Under the pieces are notes generated by a model. The model did not search any database. It saw only the letters and a program-made list of their open reading frames with translations, and was not told the origin of the DNA. A DNA stretch of 49,996 nt from Leptospira sp. (GTDB lineage Bacteria; Spirochaetota; Leptospiria; Leptospirales; Leptospiraceae), in assembly GCA_009991425.1 (NCBI GenBank), contig JAACWH010000041.1:1-49996 (forward strand). Direction: 5' to 3'. Shown here piece by piece: positions 43,730-49,996 of this stretch. The number at the start of each line of letters is the position of its first letter. Within the stretch, counting starts at the first letter, position 1. Position numbers and translations under genes: made by a program.

Positions 43730-44443
43730 ATGAAATCTTTTTTAAAATTCTTTTCTATCAAAAAATCTATTGTTCTTCTTGTGATTTTTACTTTGAGCCT
43801 AATTCATATGCCAATCTATGCGAAGAAAACTCTCTTCTTCAAGCAAGATGCACCTTATGAAATTCATCTTTTTGGTGGAAATACCTTAGATCAGAAAAAT
43901 TATTATGCAATGAGTCCAAATTCTTTTTGGAATCTTGCAAATGCCTTTAATACAAATACGAGGTTTTATAATTCACGAATCATAGTTCTTGGAGCCTCAC
44001 GTGAGTTAGACTATAAAATGAGATTTTTGAATTTTTCTTTAGAAGCGGATATAGGTAAACATTACGGAATCATGAATCACTGGGAAGGAAATCTTCTTTT
44101 TGTTGCAAAGATTAAAAATATCTATGATCTTCCCTTTCATTTTTCTATGGGCGAAGGAATTTCCTATGCTTCCAAAACACCAACCTTAGAGAATGCGAGT
44201 AAAGGATATGATACTCTTAGAAATAGAACTAATTATACTTTTGAAATTGAAACTAAACCATTGTTGAATTATCTAATGATGGAATTTGAATTTGGATCTC
44301 TCGAAAGTAGCTTTCCACGAGTGTTCTTTAGAATCCACCACCGATCGGGAGTCTTTGGTTTATACTGTGATTTCCCTCCAGGTTGTGGTTCTAATTATTT
44401 AACCTATGGTCTGCGACTTCCACTAGACTTTATAGACCGCTAA
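43730..44443 (+). CDS. Outer membrane protein, second of a tandem pair with HHRSG motif
   Basis: The 237-residue protein has a signal segment (about 13-31) and the same landmarks as its upstream neighbour: ASRELDYKMRFLNFSLEADIGKHYG, NHWEGNLLFVAKI, LPFHFSMGEGISYASKTP, and FFRIHHRSGVFGLYCDFPPGCGSNYLTYGLRLPLD. The N-terminal half has diverged (FGGNTLDQKNYYAMSPNSF). The conserved motif with two cysteines is kept, so both copies are under selection. A lipid-A-modifying role of the PagL sort is a possible reading and is not proved. It is convergent with the acyl-CoA dehydrogenase gene with 54 bases between. Confidence 0.66.
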   Translation: MKSFLKFFSIKKSIVLLVIFTLSLIHMPIYAKKTLFFKQDAPYEIHLFGGNTLDQKNYYAMSPNSFWNLANAFNTNTRFYNSRIIVLGASRELDYKMRFLNFSLEADIGKHYGIMNHWEGNLLFVAKIKNIYDLPFHFSMGEGISYASKTPTLENASKGYDTLRNRTNYTFEIETKPLLNYLMMEFEFGSLESSFPRVFFRIHHRSGVFGLYCDFPPGCGSNYLTYGLRLPLDFIDR

Positions 44444-44497
44444 AAGCAATCCTCTAAGTATTTTACAGTTTACTCTGATTTGGCTTCTTCTTATAAC

Positions 44498-46231
44498 TTA
44501 GGCAGCAACTCTTACTAAATTACTAGCAAGGATGGCAAGACTTTCCTTATTGTAATCAACAGAAAGAACTTTCAAAGTTTCTCTTGCTTCGCCTTGGGCA
44601 CGATTCGCATTTCTTTCCATAAGCAGTCCAATCCAAACTCTCGCAAAACTTTCTACAACTTCAAATGCTATCGAATCTTTAAAGAAAGCATCTTTTGTAT
44701 CAGAATAATTTTGAATGATCTCTTGCATTGTTTTGTAAAGTTTAGCCCACTCACCAGACACTGATATCTTGTCGGCTTCAGCTTCTAAATACGTTCGAAC
44801 TACACCTGATGGACTCATTCCACTGATAATTCCACCAATCGCTCCAACGACTTGAAGTTGAGTGGTTCCTTCATAAATATTTGTGATTCTAACATCACGG
44901 TATATTTTGGAGATATCATAATCTTCGGTATAACCAGAACCACCATGAATTTGCAAGGCATCATAAGCGATCTTATTCGCAACTTCAGTAATATAGTATT
45001 TAGTTACAGGTGTAAATAAAGATGCAAGCTTTTCCCATCTGCGAATTTGTTCATCTTTTTTAATTTCTTTTTCATCAACACCTTTGTGCTTCAACTTTTC
45101 AGCTCTCCAAAGATATAAATCAATAGATCTGGATGCTTCATAAAGAACTGATCTCATTCCTGAGATTTCTCTATCCATATATTTCAGCATTTTACTAACT
45201 GCAGGTATATTTTGAATTGTTTTACCAAATTGCTCTCGTTCAGAAGCATATTTCTTTGCTTCTTCATAAGCCGCCTGAGCAATACCCATAGCCTGAGCCG
45301 CAATATTCAACCTTGCTGTATTCATCATAGCCATAGAATACTTTACAAGCCCGTAGCCTTCATTGCCAATCAGTAGACCTGGGCTATTTTCATAAACGAC
45401 TTCACAGGTAGGAGAAAGATGGAGTCCCATTTTCTTTTCAATTGCTGCTATTTGAACATCCTGAGATTTAACAAGGAAAAATGAAAGTCCTCTTGCTCCA
45501 CTCGTTGGTGATCCTGTTCTTGCAAGTGTCAGAATAATAGAAGGTATATCGCCAAAGCCGCATCCATGAGTGATAAAGCGCTTAGTCCCTGTTAGTTTCC
45601 AAGAACCATCCTTATCTTTTACAGCTTTGGTTTGAATATTGGGTAGGTCCGATCCATAATTAGGCTCAGTCAAAGCCATTGCACCACAAAGTTCCCCTGC
45701 CGCCATTTTTGGGACATACTCTTCAACCATAGATGTGGAACCAAATTTTTCAACTGTCTCTGCTAGATTCATACAACCCAAGGTAATACCTAGTGCTCCA
45801 TCCGCACGAGAAACAATCTCTGACATTATTGTCTGAACCAAAACGGGAATCCCTAATCCACCATGTTGCCTACTTATCGAGTAAGGTAGTAGACCCGCCT
45901 GGGTAATTTTTGAAACAGCTTCTTGCATTAATTTAGGAAAAATTACCTTTCCATTATCAAATTTTAATCCAACCTCATCCATCTCTTTAACAATAGGAGA
46001 GATTTCCATTCCAATTAATTCGCCTAAGGATTCTAAGGTAGACTTATAGTATTCTATAGCTTCTTCTTGGTTATTAGGAGCCATAGCGTAAGCTTCGATT
46101 CCTTTTTCTTTATACAATTTAGCATCTTCAAATTCACCTTCATAAGAACTTACAATTTCTTTCCAGTCGATAAGATTATTAAAATGGAAAATTATATCAC
46201 TGTTATCATTAAAATAGTTATTTTGTATCAT
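44498..46231 (-). CDS. Acyl-CoA dehydrogenase
   Basis: This is an FAD-dependent acyl-CoA dehydrogenase of 577 residues, longer than the usual 380-400 and like the extended bacterial DUF-flanked (FadE-like) group. It has [62 protein letters not shown], and [34 protein letters not shown], where the Glu of YEGTT is the probable catalytic base. The N-terminal 80 residues and C-terminal 100 residues flank the core. It oxidises fatty acyl-CoA to trans-2-enoyl-CoA in beta-oxidation, the main carbon route of Leptospira. It starts one base after the degenerate HD-GYP gene stops, so both are probably in one transcript. Confidence 0.9.
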   Translation of the reverse strand: MIQNNYFNDNSDIIFHFNNLIDWKEIVSSYEGEFEDAKLYKEKGIEAYAMAPNNQEEAIEYYKSTLESLGELIGMEISPIVKEMDEVGLKFDNGKVIFPKLMQEAVSKITQAGLLPYSISRQHGGLGIPVLVQTIMSEIVSRADGALGITLGCMNLAETVEKFGSTSMVEEYVPKMAAGELCGAMALTEPNYGSDLPNIQTKAVKDKDGSWKLTGTKRFITHGCGFGDIPSIILTLARTGSPTSGARGLSFFLVKSQDVQIAAIEKKMGLHLSPTCEVVYENSPGLLIGNEGYGLVKYSMAMMNTARLNIAAQAMGIAQAAYEEAKKYASEREQFGKTIQNIPAVSKMLKYMDREISGMRSVLYEASRSIDLYLWRAEKLKHKGVDEKEIKKDEQIRRWEKLASLFTPVTKYYITEVANKIAYDALQIHGGSGYTEDYDISKIYRDVRITNIYEGTTQLQVVGAIGGIISGMSPSGVVRTYLEAEADKISVSGEWAKLYKTMQEIIQNYSDTKDAFFKDSIAFEVVESFARVWIGLLMERNANRAQGEARETLKVLSVDYNKESLAILASNLVRVAA

Positions 46232-46232
46232 G

Positions 46233-47699
46233 TTATCCTTCTAATTTTTTTAAAATACCTTCGTGTAATTTTGGATTTAATTCAGGATCTATTAAATAAA
46301 TAACCCTTCTTGGATCTACAGAATTCATCAAATTGTAACTTGCTCTTCGTCTATCTAATTTGAAAGTATTCATATCAAAATCCTTAATTATAAACTTATT
46401 TTCCTTTAAAATCATAGGAGCGATGCTTCCTACTCTTTCAAGCAAGGGTCGAGTTTGAAATCGATCTATATCTTTAATTAAACAAATTTCAAAATGTATT
46501 TTCTTTTCTGAATCCCAAGAAGCAGTTATAACTAAATCTCCAGGATTGATTACAGATTTATTATTAGTTAAACTCAGGCCAACATAGTCAAATAGATCGC
46601 GGATATTTTTATCTGAATAGGAAAAGAATGAATTGTTAAGTATAATCTTAAGTGCTGTCTTAGAATCCATAGCGTTTCGCCAAGATTGGTCAGAAGTAAG
46701 AGAAGCGTATTCACTAGCAAGAGAGAGGTAAGCTATATCATCTTCTGTATTAGAGGTGAATGAATGATTTACTATTTCTAGGATTTGCCTATCGATATCT
46801 CGAACAGCAACATCCTTATCCGCTTCTTTTATGTATTTATTTTTAAAACCATTCAACTTCTCAACCAAGAACTTATCTATTGGAAAATTATTATTAATAC
46901 CACCACCTCTATGAGGTCTATGATGGTGCAGTATTAGCTTTTTAACTTCGTAGTCCATTTCTGAAGAATTAGCAACCATCAAATAAGAAATAATTGGATG
47001 AGTTTTAATTATTTCATATTCAGCTGCAGTTAAATTAATACTCTCAGCTACATTAATCTTTGTGTAACCTACATCAGCCAAATAACTTGCTGTCATAAGA
47101 TTCAGATGCTCTTTCTTCTCTTTCTTTTCATCTAACTTCGATAAAGCTTTTTTACTTCGAATTTTTAATCCCATCGCAACAACTGTTCGTTTCGTCATCA
47201 ATTCCGATTGTTTAGAGACACCAGCTCCACTTAGAACATCTAGTATATTTATTAATCCATTTTCATATTCATCTGAGCCAGTAAAATCATTCAACATACT
47301 ATCCATAGATTTCTGAACAGATCTTACATGATTATTATTGAATGAGGTTTGTTTTAAATCTGAAAGTAAACCTTCCGCAAATTTAGCTTGGGCTATAGTT
47401 CTTTCTTTATCTAGAATATTAGTAAAAGATACTGCTTTACCATTTACGTGAGTTGGAACTTTTTCTACAGCATAGAGTTTATCCATGTCTGATTTTTTAA
47501 AGAAAACACCTTGAAACTCGAACTTTAGTAATTTGGTAAAATCTTCTGGCTTAGCTTCCATTTTCTTGTGGATAAGAATCTGGCCATCTTTATTAAAAAA
47601 ATCAACAGGGATTGCTTTATTTTCATGGAAGGAATCAATGATTTCCTGGGTAAAATCAAAACGTTCTAAATCGTCTTTGTTTAATCTTTCTGAGGACAT
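46233..47699 (-). CDS. Degenerate HD-GYP-like signalling protein
   Basis: The 488-residue cytoplasmic protein has an N-terminal part (about 1-140) like the DUF3391-type region before HD-GYP domains, with [15 protein letters not shown]. The middle is an HD-GYP domain by outline: [40 protein letters not shown], then [13 protein letters not shown], then [12 protein letters not shown]. The HD dyad reads AD (LADVG for LHDIG) and the GYP motif is GGI, so the metal centre lacks ligands and cyclic di-GMP cleavage is unlikely. It may bind the nucleotide or a partner instead. The acyl-CoA dehydrogenase gene follows at once. Confidence 0.72.
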   Translation of the reverse strand: MSSERLNKDDLERFDFTQEIIDSFHENKAIPVDFFNKDGQILIHKKMEAKPEDFTKLLKFEFQGVFFKKSDMDKLYAVEKVPTHVNGKAVSFTNILDKERTIAQAKFAEGLLSDLKQTSFNNNHVRSVQKSMDSMLNDFTGSDEYENGLINILDVLSGAGVSKQSELMTKRTVVAMGLKIRSKKALSKLDEKKEKKEHLNLMTASYLADVGYTKINVAESINLTAAEYEIIKTHPIISYLMVANSSEMDYEVKKLILHHHRPHRGGGINNNFPIDKFLVEKLNGFKNKYIKEADKDVAVRDIDRQILEIVNHSFTSNTEDDIAYLSLASEYASLTSDQSWRNAMDSKTALKIILNNSFFSYSDKNIRDLFDYVGLSLTNNKSVINPGDLVITASWDSEKKIHFEICLIKDIDRFQTRPLLERVGSIAPMILKENKFIIKDFDMNTFKLDRRRASYNLMNSVDPRRVIYLIDPELNPKLHEGILKKLEG

Positions 47700-47844
47700 A
47701 ATGGTATTCCGAATATCTCCATAATCATAATTAAATCAGGGTAAACAAGAAGAAATTCTGATATTTCTAGACAATGTAGATAATAAATATTACATTTAAA
47801 CATATATTTTACAGATATGATATATAATTGAATTATTTTAAATT

Positions 47845-47880
47845 TAAGATTTTTTATTGCATTGTATAAATAAAATCTTA
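47845..47880. repeat. AT-rich inverted repeat in the gap before the Lys-rich gene
   Basis: Arms TAAGATTTT (47845-47853) and AAAATCTTA (47872-47880) lie around an 18-base spacer holding TTGTAT at 47863. With TATTAG at 47886-47891, 17 bases on, this could be a weak promoter for the gene at 47984, with the repeat acting as an operator. The rest of the 284-base gap (47700-47983) is very AT-rich and holds nothing else I can support. Confidence 0.3.
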
Positions 47881-47983
47881 ACAAATATTAGCTATTTTTT
47901 AAAAAATTTATCAAATTTTTATCCTTGCGTTTCTTCCAAAAATTCAGAAAATAGTGAAATTATTTTAATAAATAGGAAAATAA

Positions 47984-48487
47984 ATGATCCAAATCAATAA
48001 ATTATTGATCCTCTTACTGCTTATAGTAGGATTCACGATTACAACGCTACCAACCACACTTATGGCAGATTCCGATTCTGATAAAAAAGGTAAATCGGAA
48101 GAAATGAAGAAAGAGAAAAAGCCTAAAGAGCAAAAAGAAAAAGAATCCAAGAAAGACAAAAAAGACGCTAATAAGGATAAGGACAAAAAGAAAGATAAGA
48201 AAGATTCTGATAATAATAAAGACAAATCTCCTAAAAAGAAACTAGAAGCTAAGAAAGAAAAAGTTAAAGGTCTAGAAAGAAAAATTGAAAATCTAAAGGC
48301 AATTGCTGAAAAATTAGAAGCCAAAGGCAAAACTGACCAAGCCAAAAGGATTCGTGAAAGAATTGTAAAGGCTGAAGAAAAACTTGCGTTAAAGAAAACT
48401 AAATTAGAAAAAGAAGAAGAACAAATTGAATCTTCTAATTCAGATGATGACGAGAATGACATTGATGACGAAGAAAAGGAAGTATAA
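47984..48487 (+). CDS. Exported Lys/Glu-rich coiled-coil protein
   Basis: A signal peptide (INKLLILLLLIVGFTITTLPTTLMA) precedes a 167-residue highly charged protein. Residues about 30-85 are a near-continuous mix of Lys, Asp, Glu and Ser (KKDKKDANKDKDKKKDKKD and similar), then comes a predicted coiled coil (about 85-145, KKKLEAKKEKVKGLERKIENLKAIAEKLEAKGKTDQ), and finally an acidic tail (DDDENDIDDEEKEV). No enzyme fold is expected. The charge separation of a basic stretch and an acidic tail suggests binding to polyanions or self-association in the periplasm. A lipoprotein gene follows at once, in the same transcript. Confidence 0.68.
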   Translation: MIQINKLLILLLLIVGFTITTLPTTLMADSDSDKKGKSEEMKKEKKPKEQKEKESKKDKKDANKDKDKKKDKKDSDNNKDKSPKKKLEAKKEKVKGLERKIENLKAIAEKLEAKGKTDQAKRIRERIVKAEEKLALKKTKLEKEEEQIESSNSDDDENDIDDEEKEV

Positions 48488-48488
48488 A

Positions 48489-48656
48489 ATGAATAAACAA
48501 TTTAAATTACTTATAGTAATTTCTATTCTTTTGATGGGATTGATCCAATGTTCAAAAGAAGAAACAGAAGAAAAGCCAGATTATCCTGTCAACATTACAG
48601 AAGAGAATGCTGATGAAGAAATCGATAAACTATTAAAAGAAATAGATTCTCTTTAA
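48489..48656 (+). CDS. Very small lipoprotein
   Basis: The ATG at 48489 lies 1 base after the preceding stop and opens a 55-residue protein with a clean lipobox (LLIVISILLMGLIQC) and an acidic mature part (SKEETEEKPDYPVNITEENADEEIDKLLKEIDSL). An earlier ATG in the same frame at 48426 would add 21 residues and destroy the signal, so it is rejected. The acidic mature tail complements the basic stretch of the neighbouring protein, and an interaction at the membrane is possible. A terminator follows. Confidence 0.7.
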   Translation: MNKQFKLLIVISILLMGLIQCSKEETEEKPDYPVNITEENADEEIDKLLKEIDSL

Positions 48657-48684
48657 AAACGAATAATCAAAATTTTCTAAATTT

Positions 48685-48716
48685 AAGGTGCATAGATATA
48701 TGCACCTTTTTTATTT
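48685..48716 (+). terminator. Intrinsic terminator after the Lys-rich/lipoprotein pair
   Basis: A perfect 10-bp stem (AAGGTGCATA at 48685-48694 and TATGCACCTT at 48699-48708) with a GATA loop runs into TTTTTTATTTT. It ends the rightward two-gene transcript. Confidence 0.88.
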
Positions 48717-48760
48717 TAGTTAAATACTTTATCCATTGTATAAAAAATAAGATAATTTTC

Positions 48761-49774
48761 CTAATTTTTAAGAACTACTCTATACCTAGCCTTTCCTGAA
48801 TGTAAGTGCTCAATTGCTTTATTCACATCTTCCATAGGGAATTCTTCTACCGTTGGCAAAATATTATGCCTTTCACAAAAATCTAGCATCAATCGATTCA
48901 GTGCAGGACTTCCTAGTGGACTACCCGATATTTTTTTCTCACCACCTATCAGACTAAATGCGCCAATTGGCATAGGTTCCAATACAGCTCCTACATGATG
49001 CAAAGTGCCTTTAGGAGCTAAGGCTTGGATATAGGAATTCCAATCTAATGAGACATTAGTAGTATTTAAAATAAAATCTAGGCTTCCTTTGATTTGAACC
49101 ATGGCTTTCGAATCACGAGAATCCACAATATGATGAGCACCCATTTCTTTGATTTCTTCTGATTTACCAGCATTGGAACTAAAAGCAGTTACCTCACAAC
49201 CCCAGCTTTTTAAAAATTTTAAAGCTAGATGTCCAAGACCTCCAATGCCTATAACTCCTACTTTGGCTGTTGGTTTTACATTCACCATATCAATAGGATT
49301 GAATACTGTTATCCCACCACAAAATAAAGGACCAGCTTTCGATAGATCTAGCTTCTTTGGAATGGGAATCGCCCAGGACCAATGGCAACGAACCATGTCT
49401 GCAAAACCACCATGTCTTCCAACTATGGTTTGCTCAACCGATGAACATAAATTATGTGATCCTCTCATACACTGATCACAATGCATACAGGAAGCAGACA
49501 TCCATCCTAGCCCAACCTTATCACCGACTTTCAAATTTTTAACTTGGCTACCTAATTCTATAACTTCACCAACAATCTCATGACCAGGAACCAAGGGATA
49601 AGTCGTATTTCCCCAATCATTTTGAATCATGCTCAAATCAGAATGACATATTCCACAATATAGAACTTTAATATCAACTTGTTCCAAACCTATAGGAGGA
49701 AGTTCGTAGGAAAAAGGCTCTAAGGCTTTCCCCTTTTCTTTGATTGCCCATGCGTTTACAGTTTTTTTGCTCAT
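48761..49774 (-). CDS. Zinc-dependent alcohol dehydrogenase, cinnamyl-type (YahK-like)
   Basis: This medium-chain dehydrogenase of 337 residues is cytoplasmic. Catalytic zinc ligands are Cys40 in CGICHSD, His65/Glu66 in PGHEIVG and Cys152 in FCGGIT; structural zinc ligands are Cys96, Cys99, Cys102 and Cys110. The NAD(P) site is GVIGIGGLGHLALKF. Features such as SDLSMIQNDWGNTTYPLVPGHE and RHGGFADMVR match the NADPH-preferring cinnamyl/aldehyde reductase branch (YahK, AdhA). It probably reduces assorted aldehydes to alcohols, a detoxifying role. It stands alone with an intergenic region on both sides. Confidence 0.92.
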   Translation of the reverse strand: MSKKTVNAWAIKEKGKALEPFSYELPPIGLEQVDIKVLYCGICHSDLSMIQNDWGNTTYPLVPGHEIVGEVIELGSQVKNLKVGDKVGLGWMSASCMHCDQCMRGSHNLCSSVEQTIVGRHGGFADMVRCHWSWAIPIPKKLDLSKAGPLFCGGITVFNPIDMVNVKPTAKVGVIGIGGLGHLALKFLKSWGCEVTAFSSNAGKSEEIKEMGAHHIVDSRDSKAMVQIKGSLDFILNTTNVSLDWNSYIQALAPKGTLHHVGAVLEPMPIGAFSLIGGEKKISGSPLGSPALNRLMLDFCERHNILPTVEEFPMEDVNKAIEHLHSGKARYRVVLKN

Positions 49775-49906
49775 AGGTCAAAAATATTAGATAAAAATTA
49801 ACTGGCAAGTTTATGAAGAATAAATATGTGTTTTAATTTTTAAAATATTTCTATTCAAATTAGTTTTTTCTAGTAAAAGATAAGAAAATGGTAAGAACAA
49901 TTAAAA

Positions 49907-49931
49907 AAGCCCAAGGAAAATCCTTAGGCTT
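49907..49931 (-). terminator. Intrinsic terminator of a leftward gene beyond the right edge
   Basis: An 11-bp stem with one mismatch (arms 49907-49917 and 49921-49931) and an AAA loop is followed on the minus strand by CTTTTTTAATT. No T-run is present on the plus strand, so it ends a leftward transcript that enters from outside the window. A minus-strand frame ends with TAA at 49937-49935, just before it; only 19 codons are visible and I could not recognise them. Confidence 0.65.
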
Positions 49932-49996
49932 AAATTAGAAGAATAACCTTCTCTGATAACAATTAAAGTAACGTGACTCACAGCGTAATAACTTGG

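Noticed and set aside
48101..48240. Lys/Asp-rich stretch that looks repetitive at the DNA level
   Set aside because: Repeats are short and irregular codon runs, not a true tandem repeat or CRISPR array.
47965..48462. Long minus-strand reading frame opposite the Lys-rich gene, rich in Ser, Leu and Phe
   Set aside because: It is the antisense image of a Lys/Glu-rich coding sequence (AAA/GAA codons read as TTT/TTC); it has no ribosome site and the plus-strand gene has a signal peptide and a terminator.
48426..48488. Earlier in-frame ATG for the micro-lipoprotein
   Set aside because: It lies inside the preceding gene and would bury the lipoprotein signal; the ATG at 48489 gives a clean lipobox.
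49935..49996. Minus-strand frame ending in TAA at 49937-49935, entering from the right edge
   Set aside because: Only 19 codons with an unusual Arg/Cys/Tyr-rich content are visible; the terminator supports a transcript, but the coding frame cannot be assigned.

Overview
The window is AT-rich (low-GC by eye) and gene-dense, and it looks like chromosomal DNA of a spirochaete of the Leptospira type. The main reasons are a P83/100-family coiled-coil protein, many lipoproteins with relaxed lipoboxes, Leptospira-style small secreted proteins, LytS-type kinases with 7TMR-like membrane halves, and tight head-to-tail gene overlaps. I see no tRNA, rRNA, CRISPR array, transposase or prophage. The assignment comes from protein character only and was not checked against a database.

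Left part (1-7.5 kb): the start of a leftward gene runs off the edge. Next to it is a broken DUF2628-like membrane protein gene with an in-frame amber codon, then a MarC-family protein. A choline-to-glycine-betaine operon follows: a sodium/solute symporter strikingly like animal CHT1, then betB and betA. The transporter has no ATG, GTG or TTG at a sensible place and probably starts at ATC. A stand-alone receiver protein and a secreted SH3 protein come next, closed by a perfect bidirectional terminator.

Middle part (7.5-20 kb): P83/100; serC, a small secreted protein, rpiB and a LamG-like secreted protein in one rightward run; a leftward operon of an unknown protein, a TPR protein, a ribbon-helix-helix protein and a degenerate PIN-like protein; a phosphoglyceromutase-like metalloenzyme; and a pair of secreted or membrane FN3 and TPR proteins.

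The most unusual region is 20.1-31.2 kb. A LytS-type histidine kinase and its LytTR regulator lie just before five translationally coupled envelope genes: two related lipoproteins, a third lipoprotein, a TonB-dependent receptor and a cysteine-rich lipoprotein. The run ends with a second LytS-like protein in which the phospho-acceptor His and the ATP-binding motifs are gone, a histidine pseudokinase. I propose that this is a surface sensing and uptake system. Facing it is a 746-residue fusion of an AGCS-type transporter and an apparently intact phosphatidylserine decarboxylase.

Right part (31-50 kb): an outer membrane barrel protein, small proteins, an MsbA-like ABC exporter, a family 5 solute-binding lipoprotein, a class A PBP and Lon. 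After these come a secreted MsrA with a possible thioredoxin-fold neighbour, a tandem pair of outer membrane proteins sharing an HHRSG motif, an acyl-CoA dehydrogenase, a degenerate HD-GYP protein, a Lys/Glu-rich exported protein with a small lipoprotein, and a zinc alcohol dehydrogenase. Four convergent gene pairs overlap at their 3' ends, and one divergent pair has start codons only 2 bp apart.
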